From: CAVRZY01 sp963725415 | Lineage (GTDB): Bacteria > Acidobacteriota > Terriglobia > Bryobacterales > Bryobacteraceae | Direction of reading: 5' to 3' | DNA: 59,387 bases | Assembly (NCBI GenBank): GCA_963725415.1 | Contig: CAVRZY010000007.1 | Span: 1 to 59,387, forward strand | Shown: one piece after another, positions 18,723 to 26,882 of the stretch | How positions within the stretch are numbered: the first letter of the stretch is position 1 | Layout of the letters: each line of letters opens with the position of its first letter | Made by a program: the position numbers and the translations under genes | The notes under the pieces: generated by a model | What the model saw: only the letters and a program-made list of their open reading frames with translations | Told to the model about the DNA's origin: nothing | Database searches by the model: none

Positions 18723-19229
18723 CTACCCGGCGGTAAGGGCCCCGGTCTTCAGCACCGCCTCCGCCCTCTTCCCGCCCCCCGGCAGCGGCGCCAGCAGTTG
18801 CTCTTTCCGGTAGACCAGCGTCGAGGTGTCATAACTGGCGATCGCAAACCCGTGGCCGTGGGTGATCGCGTCGGTGGGGCAGGCCTCGACACAGTAACCA
18901 CAAAAAATGCAGCGGTTGTAGTCGATATTGTAGACCTTGGCGTAGCGTTCCCCACCGCTGATGCGCACCTCATCGGTGTTCTCGGCCGCCTCGATGTAAA
19001 TGCAGTTGGAGGGGCAGGCCGCCGCGCACAGAAAGCAGGCCACGCATTTTTCCAGCCCGTTTGCGTCCCGCTCCAGAACGTGCACGCCCCGGTAGCGCTC
19101 CTGGAACTTCGGCGGCTCGTCCGGATACACTTCGGTCACCGCTGGCAGCACCATCTCCTTCAAGGTGACGCTCATGCCCTTGGCGATGGCCGCAGCCGAA
19201 TCCAGGATTTCGCTGATCTTCGACGGCAC
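18723..19229 (-). CDS. nuoI: NADH-quinone oxidoreductase subunit I
   Basis: 168 residues. Two 4Fe-4S ferredoxin motifs, CVACFLCAAACP and CIFCGYCVEACP, are the N6a/N6b clusters of complex I subunit I. It carries electrons through the peripheral arm. Like nuoA it is isolated from other nuo genes; the neighbours are a peroxiredoxin and a flavin disulfide reductase. Confidence 0.92.
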   Translation of the reverse strand: MPSKISEILDSAAAIAKGMSVTLKEMVLPAVTEVYPDEPPKFQERYRGVHVLERDANGLEKCVACFLCAAACPSNCIYIEAAENTDEVRISGGERYAKVYNIDYNRCIFCGYCVEACPTDAITHGHGFAIASYDTSTLVYRKEQLLAPLPGGGKRAEAVLKTGALTAG

Positions 19230-19282
19230 CGTGCTTCACCCAGCTTAGCGTGGCTCCCGCCGGGAGCCTAGTTCTTAGACCC

Positions 19283-19780
19283 TCAACCCGCCTGCCATTC
19301 TGGTACGTACTCGCCCGGCCGGAACGGCGCCACGGCCGCCCTCTGGCCCAACGTCTCCACATCACTCTTGGAGAAACCGCTTACGGCCAGCGAGATGCTC
19401 CCGTCCGACTCGATCAGAAACAGCGACGGCACCGTCGAGATTCCGAAGGCGTTGCTCACCGGATAGTCCTTCGCCGCTTCGTCCAGCAAGGTGGGGAACG
19501 TAATGCCGTATTCACGATTGAATCCCCGCGTCGAGCGTGCGTCATCCTGCGAGACTGCAATCACCTGCACGGAACCCTTGCCGGTGCCCTGGTGGATCCG
19601 CTCCAGGAACGGAAACGTGAACTGGCACACCGGACAGCTCACTTTGTAAAACGCCAGCAGGACGGGACCGCTGGCCAGCGCATCCCGAAGCGATTTCGAC
19701 TCGCCGCTCAGCGTGGAAAGCTCGAAGTCCGGAGCGCGGCTGCCCGCCTCAAGCATCTTGCGCGGCTTCCAGAAGGCCAT
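19283..19780 (-). CDS. Peroxiredoxin / TlpA-like thiol protein
   Basis: 165 residues of the thioredoxin fold (AhpC/TSA-like). The motif VSCPVCQFTFPF gives a CPVC redox pair near residue 50, and STVPSLFLI is the cis-proline region. No signal peptide, so cytoplasmic. The CXXC active site fits a thiol-disulfide exchange or Prx-like role. Its start is 4 nt after the stop of the upstream flavoprotein gene. Confidence 0.85.
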   Translation of the reverse strand: MAFWKPRKMLEAGSRAPDFELSTLSGESKSLRDALASGPVLLAFYKVSCPVCQFTFPFLERIHQGTGKGSVQVIAVSQDDARSTRGFNREYGITFPTLLDEAAKDYPVSNAFGISTVPSLFLIESDGSISLAVSGFSKSDVETLGQRAAVAPFRPGEYVPEWQAG

Positions 19781-19784
19781 GTTT

Positions 19785-21098
19785 TCAGTCTATCAACTTG
19801 CTGGCTTGCTGCGCCGCAACCAACAGCGGGTCCCAGGCCGGCGCAAACGGCGGCGAGTAGGCCAGGTCGAGCTGCTGGAATTCCTCGAGCCGCATCCGAG
19901 CGGTGATAGCCGCGGCGATCACGTTGATCCGACCCGCCACACCCTCTTCCCCAATCACCGTGGCCCCCACCAGGCGCCGTGTCCGGGTGTCCACCACCAG
20001 CTCGACGGTGGTCGGCCGCCCGGTGAAGTAGCGCGGCTTGTCGTCCGCCTCGATCCGCCCCACCACCGGCTCGAAGCCTTCCTTGCGCGCCTGAGCCTCG
20101 GAAAGTCCCGTCAGCCCCACTCCCAGCCCGCACGCCTTCACAATGGAGGTGCCCACCACCCCGGCGAAGCGCTCCCGCGCCCCAGCCGCGTTGGCCCCCG
20201 CCACTCGCCCCATCTTGTTGGCCGTCGTGCCCAGAGGCACCCAGGCCGGGCGTCCCATCACCAGGTGCATCGCTTCTGCGCAATCCCCGGCCGCGTACAC
20301 CCCCGCCAGGTTCGTCTCCATCCGCTCCGTCACCCGGATGGCGCCGGTGCGTCCCAGCTCGATCTCCGCCTCGGCGGCCAGCTCCACATTCGGCCGCAGG
20401 CCCGCCGCCAGCACCACTACTTCACAGGGAACATCATGCACCCGGTCCGGTTCAATCGCGCTGATGCGGCTCTGGGTGCGCAGTTCGATGTGGAACCGCT
20501 CCAGGTGTTGCCGAACCAGCTCTGTCAGCCAGGGATCCTGGCGGCCTAGCACGCCGCCGCCGGACTCAAAGATGGTTATCCCGCTCACGCCCTGGCTCCG
20601 CAGGGCTTCCGCCGCCTCCAAACCGACGTAGCCGGCGCCGACAATGACCGCCCGTTTCGGCCGCCGCCGCTCGAGATACTCCTTGAGCCGCCGCGCCTCC
20701 TCCGGGGTCTGGAGGGTGAACACGTGTGGCCCCTCTGCGTCCTGAATCGCCGTCCGATCCACCCGCGCCCCGGTGGCCACAACCAGCCGGTCGTAGCGCA
20801 CGTACTCGCCGCCCGCCAGCGCCACCTGCCGCTTGGGATGGCAGATCGCAACCGCCGGGGTTCGGGTACGAACCAGAATGTTTCGCTCCCGCTGGAAGTA
20901 CTCTGGAGTGTATACTACCAGCTCCTCCAGCGATCCCACCCGGCCCGCGACGTAGTAGGGAAGTCCACAAGCGCCGTAGGAAACGGCATCACCCTTTTCC
21001 AGCACCAGGATTTCGAGTGACTTGTCGATGCGCCGCGCCCGCGCCGCCGCGCTCAACCCCGCCGCCACTCCGCCAATCACCACTAGTCGCATCGGCAA
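19785..21098 (-). CDS. CoA-disulfide reductase / NADH oxidase-like flavoprotein
   Basis: 437 residues of the pyridine-nucleotide disulfide oxidoreductase family. FAD motif VVIGGVAAGLSAAARARR, single redox cysteine in SYGACGLPYYV (residue about 44), NAD motif VIVGAGYVGLEAAEAL, and VYAAGDC. The single active-site cysteine is the pattern of CoADR and Nox enzymes, which reduce CoA disulfide or oxygen. The adjoining peroxiredoxin suggests a joint role in thiol redox balance. Confidence 0.9.
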   Translation of the reverse strand: MPMRLVVIGGVAAGLSAAARARRIDKSLEILVLEKGDAVSYGACGLPYYVAGRVGSLEELVVYTPEYFQRERNILVRTRTPAVAICHPKRQVALAGGEYVRYDRLVVATGARVDRTAIQDAEGPHVFTLQTPEEARRLKEYLERRRPKRAVIVGAGYVGLEAAEALRSQGVSGITIFESGGGVLGRQDPWLTELVRQHLERFHIELRTQSRISAIEPDRVHDVPCEVVVLAAGLRPNVELAAEAEIELGRTGAIRVTERMETNLAGVYAAGDCAEAMHLVMGRPAWVPLGTTANKMGRVAGANAAGARERFAGVVGTSIVKACGLGVGLTGLSEAQARKEGFEPVVGRIEADDKPRYFTGRPTTVELVVDTRTRRLVGATVIGEEGVAGRINVIAAAITARMRLEEFQQLDLAYSPPFAPAWDPLLVAAQQASKLID

Positions 21099-21157
21099 GT
21101 AATAGGAAACCTGGGCCCCGTGGCCAGAAGTCGAAAGGCCCGGGGGACTCCTTCATT

Positions 21158-21200
<43 letters not shown>

Positions 21201-21210
21201 TCCCGGAGCT

Positions 21211-21615
21211 TCACTCTTCCGTTTGCTCCTGAACGAAGCTCAATATGTCGAAGCGCTTAATGGCCCGCTCCGGGAAGTAGCTGTTCACAGCTTCCTGTTC
21301 GTCGTTGAAGATCTCGAAGACCGTCGCCAGCTTGGTGTAGACCAGTAGCTCGATGTTTCTTCTGCTGACGTTCAAAAGGCTGAGCTTCCCGCCCGCCTTT
21401 CGCAGCGAGGTGAAGCCCACCACCAAGGCCCCTAAACCCGTACTGTCAATGTAGTCCACGTCGCGCAGGTTCAGAATGACGTTCTTCAAGCCTTGGGCCG
21501 TCGCCTCGCGCAATGTCTCGCGCAGGTTGGTGGCTTCCTCACCCACTGTGATGCGGCCGGTCAGATCCAGGATGAGGATGCCCTCTCTTTCTCTTCGCTG
21601 GATTCCCAGGCTCAT
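21211..21615 (-). CDS. STAS-domain anti-sigma-factor antagonist
   Basis: 134 residues. The motif VDYIDSTGLGALV contains the serine phosphorylated in SpoIIAA/RsbV-like proteins. In that family the unphosphorylated form sequesters an anti-sigma kinase. The C-terminus is about 25 residues longer than usual. It follows the response regulator gene on the same strand by 40 nt; no anti-sigma kinase is encoded nearby. Confidence 0.9.
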   Translation of the reverse strand: MSLGIQRREREGILILDLTGRITVGEEATNLRETLREATAQGLKNVILNLRDVDYIDSTGLGALVVGFTSLRKAGGKLSLLNVSRRNIELLVYTKLATVFEIFNDEQEAVNSYFPERAIKRFDILSFVQEQTEE

Positions 21616-21655
21616 CTGCGAATGAGGACGCTCGCTGGGCTGCCGGCGCCGCCTC

Positions 21656-22350
21656 CTACTCCGACGATCTTTCGACCGGCTGATCGCCGGTCTCGATCAT
21701 GTAGCCGATGCCGCGCACCGTATGGATCAGCTTGTGCGGCCAGCGGTCATCGACCTTGCTGCGCAAATGACGGATATAAACGTCAACGATGTTGGTGAGC
21801 CCGTCATAGTCCATGTCCCAGACGTGCTCGACGATCATGGTCCGGCTCACAGCCCGCCCACGGTTGCGCATCAGGTATTCCAAAATGCTGAACTCCTTGG
21901 GCGCCAGTTCGATCGTCTCGCCGCCCCGGGTCACTTTCCGCCGGATGCAGTCTAGCGAGAGATCGCCCACTTGCAGGCGTTCCGGTGTCGGCTGCCCGCG
22001 GCGAAGCAGAGCCGCACCCGGGCCAGCAGCTCGACGAACGAAAACGGTTTGCCCAGGTAGTCGTCAGCGCCTCGTTCCAGACCCTTCACTCGATCGTCCA
22101 CCGCTCCCAGTGCGCTCAGAATCAACACCGGTGGGCTTGCTTTCCGGTTTCGAATCTTCTCCAAGAGCTTCAGGCCGTCTATGTCGGGCAGCATCAGATC
22201 CAGGATGACCAGGTCGTAGTCGGCGGCGTGTATCATTTCCAGGCTTGTGGCCCCATCCACGGCCATGTCAACTGTATATCCCGCACTTTCCAATCCGCGG
22301 GCTACCAGATCGGCGATGCGCTTTTCGTCTTCAACCACCAGTATCCGCAT
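21656..22350 (-). CDS. OmpR-type response regulator, one frame break
   Basis: Receiver domain (MRILVVEDEKRIADLVARGL, phospho-acceptor Asp in LVILDLMLPDIDG, and KPFSF) joined to a winged-helix DNA-binding domain (IELAPKEFSILEYLMRNRGR to HTVRGIGYMI). The frame changes near 22014; adding one G restores VRALLRRG and joins the two halves. The start may be ATG at 22359 or 22350. No histidine kinase gene is adjacent, so the partner is elsewhere. Confidence 0.9.
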
Positions 22351-22511
22351 CTGAGCCATCGCAGGTTTCAGGATCTCAACACCCTTTACGCCCAGGTCTT
22401 GAGAACCTGCCATACGGATGAACATACCACAAAAGCTCTCATGCTGGCGCCTGATTTCTCCACTGGTCTGCTGGTAAAGTTTTTTCCCTCTGCCGACGAT
22501 AACCCACAGGG

Positions 22512-23474
22512 ATGGAGACCGGGGATCAAGAGCCCGAAGCGCGCCGCTACACGCCCGAGGGCTTGTCCTGGGAAGACTCCCGATCCATCAAGGAGGTTCT
22601 TGAAGCCCACCGCGCCTGGCTGGAAGGCCGGCCCGAGGGGGTCCGCGCCGTCTTCCGTGGGGTCACCCTCAACGACGTCAACCTCGAGCAGGCCAACCTC
22701 ACTCGCGCCATCCTGAAGTCCGCCACGCTCCTGGATGCCAAGCTCTCCGGCGCCGACCTGACCGGGGCTGAGCTGGAAGGTGTCGATCTACGCCAGGCTG
22801 CCCTTCCAGGCGTGGACTTCACAGGGGCGCTTCTGACCGGCGTCAATCTCAACCTCGCCTGGCTTGCCGAGGCCAACTTCTCGGAGGCCACCATCCGGCA
22901 CTCCTCCTTCCACCGGGCCAACCTCCGCAACGTCCGCATGCTCGATGTCAAGATCAACGATTGTGATTTCCGAGCCGCCGACATGCGATGCGCCGCACTG
23001 CATCACTCCCAGATCTTTGGTTCCGATTTCTCCGACGCCGAGATGGAGGCCGCCCTCTTTTACTACGCCCGCCTTCAGCTTTGCCGCTTTGTAGCCGCCA
23101 ACGCCGCACGCGCCAATTTCACTTCCGCCAAAGTGCTGAGTTGCGACCTTCGGGCCGCCCAGTTCTCCGGGGGCAGGTTCTTCCGTGCCGACCTCAGTCA
23201 CAGTTGCTTCGGCCGGGCCCTCCTGGGTGGCTGCGACTTCCGTGAGTCTAAGCTTGGCACCACCGAGCTCCCCCACGCCCTCTTGGCCAATTCCCGGTTT
23301 GGCGAGGCCGTGCTCCTGGCAACCGATCTGCGCGGCGCCAATCTCAAAGGAGCCCGTGAGTTGACTGCTGCTCAACTAAGTCAGGCCAGAACCGACGAGC
23401 GTACTGTCCTGCCCAGCGGTAAGAACGGCCCCTTCCTCAAGGGCTCCCGCGACGAACGCCCCGCCACTTGGTGA
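22512..23474 (+). CDS. Pentapeptide-repeat protein
   Basis: 320 residues. From about residue 45 to 290 the sequence is built of A(D/N)LXX-type repeats (for example ANLTRAILKSATL, ADLTGAELEGVDL), forming a right-handed quadrilateral beta-helix. The N-terminal 45 residues hold a different helical piece. No signal peptide. Functions in this fold range from DNA mimicry to scaffolding; none can be assigned. Confidence 0.88.
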   Translation: METGDQEPEARRYTPEGLSWEDSRSIKEVLEAHRAWLEGRPEGVRAVFRGVTLNDVNLEQANLTRAILKSATLLDAKLSGADLTGAELEGVDLRQAALPGVDFTGALLTGVNLNLAWLAEANFSEATIRHSSFHRANLRNVRMLDVKINDCDFRAADMRCAALHHSQIFGSDFSDAEMEAALFYYARLQLCRFVAANAARANFTSAKVLSCDLRAAQFSGGRFFRADLSHSCFGRALLGGCDFRESKLGTTELPHALLANSRFGEAVLLATDLRGANLKGARELTAAQLSQARTDERTVLPSGKNGPFLKGSRDERPATW

Positions 23475-23501
23475 GATCGTTGGGCCAGCCCAGTCATGCA
23501 A

Positions 23502-23563
23502 TGATTCAATGATTCAATCACTCAATGATCCAATCACTCAATCATCCAATGGCTCAATCGCTC
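23502..23563. repeat. 8-nt tandem repeat of TGATTCAA type
   Basis: Seven to eight degenerate copies (TGATTCAA, TCACTCAA, TGATCCAA, TCATCCAA, TGGCTCAA). The repeat runs into the 3' end of the following minus-strand gene and supplies its stop codon. A related stretch lies at 28930-28965. Confidence 0.85.
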
Positions 23564-24651
23564 TGGGCTTTCCGCAGAAAAAGCACGTTCCACACCGGCC
23601 GCACACTCCACAGCCGCCCCTGCTTCCACCGCGTCCTCAGGGTCGAAAGCCCCAGCATCAGCAGGATCAGCGCAATCGCCGCTATAGCGGTATAGCCCAG
23701 CGACAGGTTCTCCTTCCAGAACCATAGCCACCGCCCGTACACCAATTCAACGTGAACCCAGTACACCAGCAGCGAGGTCGTCCCGAATTGCCGGACCCAG
23801 CTCCACTTCTCTACCGAGGCCTGCTTCGACCACAAGAACGCAAACGCCAGTATCAGCAGGACCGCGCCCAGCTTCATCAGCACCAACCAGGGGCTGTCCA
23901 GCCAGAACTCCGATTTTCCATAGAACGAATAACCAAAGTTGGAGAACGACTGGCCGGCCAGGATCAGCCCGAATCCCAGCAGCGCCGCCCACTGAACCGC
24001 GCGTTCCATCTGCTCGGCACGCAGCAGCCGGATCACGCTGCCCGCACTCATCCCGAAGGCCACAAACGCTGCCCAGGGGAAAAAGCCGAACGAGAGATAG
24101 CCCGGCGCCATGTAATCCCGCACTACGGGATTCACCTGGCTCCAGTCCAACTGCGAGACCACAGGCGAGGCCCCCGCTATGGCCAAACCCAGTACCGCGC
24201 ACAGCCGGACCCGATCGGCCGTCTGGAACACCGCCATTACTGACATTAACGCCACCGCCAGCCCCATGGCGTTCAGTATGTCCACCCTCAGCAAGTCACT
24301 CCAGACCGTGTGCGGTAATCCAAACAGCCAGAGCTGGATACGGAACAAAAAGGCGATCCCGAACAGATACCCGGCCCGGCGCAATGCCGCCCATACCCGC
24401 AGCCCGGTGGACAATCCCTGCCGTTCTCGGCTGTCCATCAGAAACGACAACGTCACGCCCACCAGGAACAGGAAGAGCGCCGGCGGCATGCCTCCCAGGA
24501 ACTGGGAGATCACATAGGGTCCGCTGTCCCGTAACTCCGGCTTGGTGAAAGAATGGAAGGCGTGCCCTTGCAGCATGATCACCGCGGCAAGCCCCCGCGT
24601 CCAATCAATAAAAGCTAGCCTGCCCCCCTGAGACTTCTGTTTGTCTGACAT
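23554..24651 (-). CDS. Membrane protein of the DUF1624 / HGSNAT-like acyltransferase family
   Basis: 365 residues with about ten hydrophobic helices. Near the N-terminus RLAFIDWTRGLAAVIMLQGHAFHSF carries the Asp-Arg and His residues typical of membrane acyltransferases related to heparan-alpha-glucosaminide N-acetyltransferase. It probably transfers acyl groups across the inner membrane to a sugar or lipid. The stop codon falls in the 8-nt tandem repeat. Confidence 0.8.
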   Translation of the reverse strand: MSDKQKSQGGRLAFIDWTRGLAAVIMLQGHAFHSFTKPELRDSGPYVISQFLGGMPPALFLFLVGVTLSFLMDSRERQGLSTGLRVWAALRRAGYLFGIAFLFRIQLWLFGLPHTVWSDLLRVDILNAMGLAVALMSVMAVFQTADRVRLCAVLGLAIAGASPVVSQLDWSQVNPVVRDYMAPGYLSFGFFPWAAFVAFGMSAGSVIRLLRAEQMERAVQWAALLGFGLILAGQSFSNFGYSFYGKSEFWLDSPWLVLMKLGAVLLILAFAFLWSKQASVEKWSWVRQFGTTSLLVYWVHVELVYGRWLWFWKENLSLGYTAIAAIALILLMLGLSTLRTRWKQGRLWSVRPVWNVLFLRKAQSD

Positions 24652-24678
24652 GTTTCAACTAGTAATGGCCTTTCTATT

Positions 24679-25464
24679 TTACTTCTGCGGATATTCCCGT
24701 TTGACGCCCTTCGGCAGGCTCAGCCTGAATGCGCCTTCCTGAAGCTTCGGGTTCCATTGCATCTCCGAGTAGGCGATCAGCATGTAGTCGCCGCCCGGCT
24801 GTAGGATCTTCTGTTGCACGGGGTGCCCGGCAGTCTGGGGAATCCACAGCTCCACCTTCTGGATATATTGTAGAACCTCTGATGACTTGGGGGTCAGTTC
24901 GAGACGCGTGCATTCCTCTCCCCCCACCGTCTCCTCGGCGATCACTTTCATGGTGTAATTCTTTGCCACATCCCGCCCCGAAGTGCCAAACCCCAGCAGC
25001 AAGAACTGATCCACCAGCGAGCGGTTTTTTCCCAGATCGTAGATCTGCACGGTCTGGATCTTCGGGTAGTAGATCTGTCCTTTGCTGCCTTCAAAACCCA
25101 ACGCTCGCGGGTTCGGCTCCGTAAACTCGATCCGCATAATCAGATCGCGGGCCCCGGACCGTTTGATCCATATCGTGCCGCTCTCCTGGCTGGTGTCGTT
25201 CAGGACCGCCGTGTGAGTGGTCTTCTGGAGCCGGGCCGTCACGTCGCGGAACGTACCCGCTTCCCGGTCCATCCTCGCCAGGACTGATTCCAGCGTTTCG
25301 GCGTCGCCAGGCGAGCTGGTGAGGGCCAAGGCGAAAAACAGCCCCGCCGCGCTCCTCAGGAAACGTTTTGAATGTATCCTTCCCTCAGTGACGCGCGGCC
25401 GCTCCGCCGCCAGGCGGACTGCCGCGCGGCTAGCGCTCCTCAGCAACTTGTAGTCCTGACTCAA
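24679..25464 (-). CDS. LolA-like outer-membrane lipoprotein-sorting protein
   Basis: Open frame of 261 residues; the mature part from about residue 55 (ETLESVLARMDREAGTFRDV) matches the LolA/LolB-like fold, with repeated beta strands such as GTIWIKRSGARDLIMRIEF. The signal peptide is the segment FLRSAAGLFFALALTSS. The annotated TTG start at 25464 leaves a long leader of 30 residues, so the true start is unsure. It follows a membrane protein gene by 36 nt. Confidence 0.75.
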   Translation of the reverse strand: MSQDYKLLRSASRAAVRLAAERPRVTEGRIHSKRFLRSAAGLFFALALTSSPGDAETLESVLARMDREAGTFRDVTARLQKTTHTAVLNDTSQESGTIWIKRSGARDLIMRIEFTEPNPRALGFEGSKGQIYYPKIQTVQIYDLGKNRSLVDQFLLLGFGTSGRDVAKNYTMKVIAEETVGGEECTRLELTPKSSEVLQYIQKVELWIPQTAGHPVQQKILQPGGDYMLIAYSEMQWNPKLQEGAFRLSLPKGVKREYPQK

Positions 25465-25500
25465 AGATGCACTCTCCGATACCCTGGGTTCGCCCGTCTG

Positions 25501-25869
25501 TCAGGGCTTTGTAAACGCCACAAAACCCTTGATTTCCCTCTCCGAATCGACGATCGCCTCCAAAACGATCACTTCTCGCTTTGTGCCCGTCTGTAATCTC
25601 AACACTTCGCCGACCTTTTGGTTGCGTTCAGAATCGGGCGTTCCGGCCAGCAATTCCGATTCGATCCAAAATACGCTGGCTCCATGCCCGCCCGGCAGCA
25701 CCGCAATCTGGCTGGCCTTCGGTATGCGGGGTTGATCCCGAAACCATTCCCGAGGCGTCAGGAAAATCAGGGCCAGAATCAGCCCCACCATGACGTCGTA
25801 CTGCCAGGTGGCTCGTTCGTAGTCCCAGAGGATAAACCGCTTGATACCGCGCAGGATTCCGCCGCGCAT
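25501..25869 (-). CDS. Hypothetical membrane-anchored protein
   Basis: 122 residues, starting MRGGILRGIKRFILWDYERA. One hydrophobic helix (YDVMVGLILALIFLTP) at residues 24-39 is followed by a soluble domain with FWIESELL and VIVLEAIVDSEREIKG. No family recognised. It lies just upstream of the LolA-like gene on the same strand and may form an operon with it. Confidence 0.7.
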   Translation of the reverse strand: MRGGILRGIKRFILWDYERATWQYDVMVGLILALIFLTPREWFRDQPRIPKASQIAVLPGGHGASVFWIESELLAGTPDSERNQKVGEVLRLQTGTKREVIVLEAIVDSEREIKGFVAFTKP

Positions 25870-25916
25870 ACCCTCTAGTTTAGCGCACAGCCCCTGGCGG
25901 CTCCTAACGGCGGGTT

Positions 25917-26879
25917 CTAGGCCTCCCGAGTAATATCGACCAAATCGCTGAACAGCCCATAAGCCGTCTGCTCTACGGTCGGAGAAATCGACACCGTGCC
26001 CATCGTTCCCATCAGGTCGGTATCCAGCAGCAGCAAGTTGGAGGTTCCGCGAACCGCTGCCAGCAGGTCGGTTTCCGCAAGCACGTCCGCGCGAACCCGT
26101 AGTCGCACTCCCTCCCGCGTCCGGCGGGCCCGGCCGACCAGCCGGATAGTCTTGCCTCTGGAGGCCAACTCCTGAACCCGCTCTGGCGTCAGCCGCCCGA
26201 TGCCTCGCGTGTCCACCGCCTGCGGCGTAACCCCAGCATCCAACAAGACGTTTGCCAGGGCCGCGGTCTTGGCCGCCGAGTCCCACCCGTCGATATCGTA
26301 GGAGGGGTCCACTTCGGCGATCCCCAAGCGCCGCGCCCGCTCGACGCCCTCTTCCAACGACAAGCCCTCCCGCATGGCTTCGATAACGATGTTCGTCGTC
26401 GAGTTCAGCACTCCAGTGAACCCGAGTATCTTCACTCCCGGGAGGCTGTGCCGCACCAGGTTGAACACTGGCGCTCCATCCATTACCGTGGCTTCGAATC
26501 GGAACTGCACCCCGCATCTCTCGGCTTCTTCTCTTAGCGCCGCATAGGCATGAGCGATGGGTCCCTTGTTGGCCGTCACCACGTGCATCCCGCGCGCGAA
26601 CGCCGCGCGGATGTGCGAAATGGCCGGCTGCCCGGTCGCCGGCTCCAGCGGCGTCACCTCGACCACGATTTCGGCTTTCGTAGCCTCCAGAAACTCCTCC
26701 ACCGAGCCTGCGCGCGGGCCGAAATCCACCTCCAGCGGCAGGCCCTGCCTGTTCACTGCTGTGCCGTGGCGGGCGGTGTGAATGCCCACGATCCGAGAAG
26801 GAAACAAGGATCGCTTCCGAGCCAGCAGCCGGGCGAACGCCTGTCCCACCTTCCCGTAGCCGATCAGCGCCAGATTCAT
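25917..26879 (-). CDS. hom: Homoserine dehydrogenase
   Basis: 320 residues; reduces aspartate semialdehyde to homoserine for threonine and methionine synthesis. Motifs: LIGYGKVGQAFARLL (NADP site), VVTANKGPIA, GVLNSTTNIVI, and EVDPSYDIDGWDSAAKTAAL with the catalytic lysine. It lacks the C-terminal ACT regulatory domain of longer forms, so feedback by threonine through that domain is not expected. The upstream DUF4139 gene ends 3 nt before it. Confidence 0.92.
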   Translation of the reverse strand: MNLALIGYGKVGQAFARLLARKRSLFPSRIVGIHTARHGTAVNRQGLPLEVDFGPRAGSVEEFLEATKAEIVVEVTPLEPATGQPAISHIRAAFARGMHVVTANKGPIAHAYAALREEAERCGVQFRFEATVMDGAPVFNLVRHSLPGVKILGFTGVLNSTTNIVIEAMREGLSLEEGVERARRLGIAEVDPSYDIDGWDSAAKTAALANVLLDAGVTPQAVDTRGIGRLTPERVQELASRGKTIRLVGRARRTREGVRLRVRADVLAETDLLAAVRGTSNLLLLDTDLMGTMGTVSISPTVEQTAYGLFSDLVDITREA

Positions 26880-26882
26880 GGC

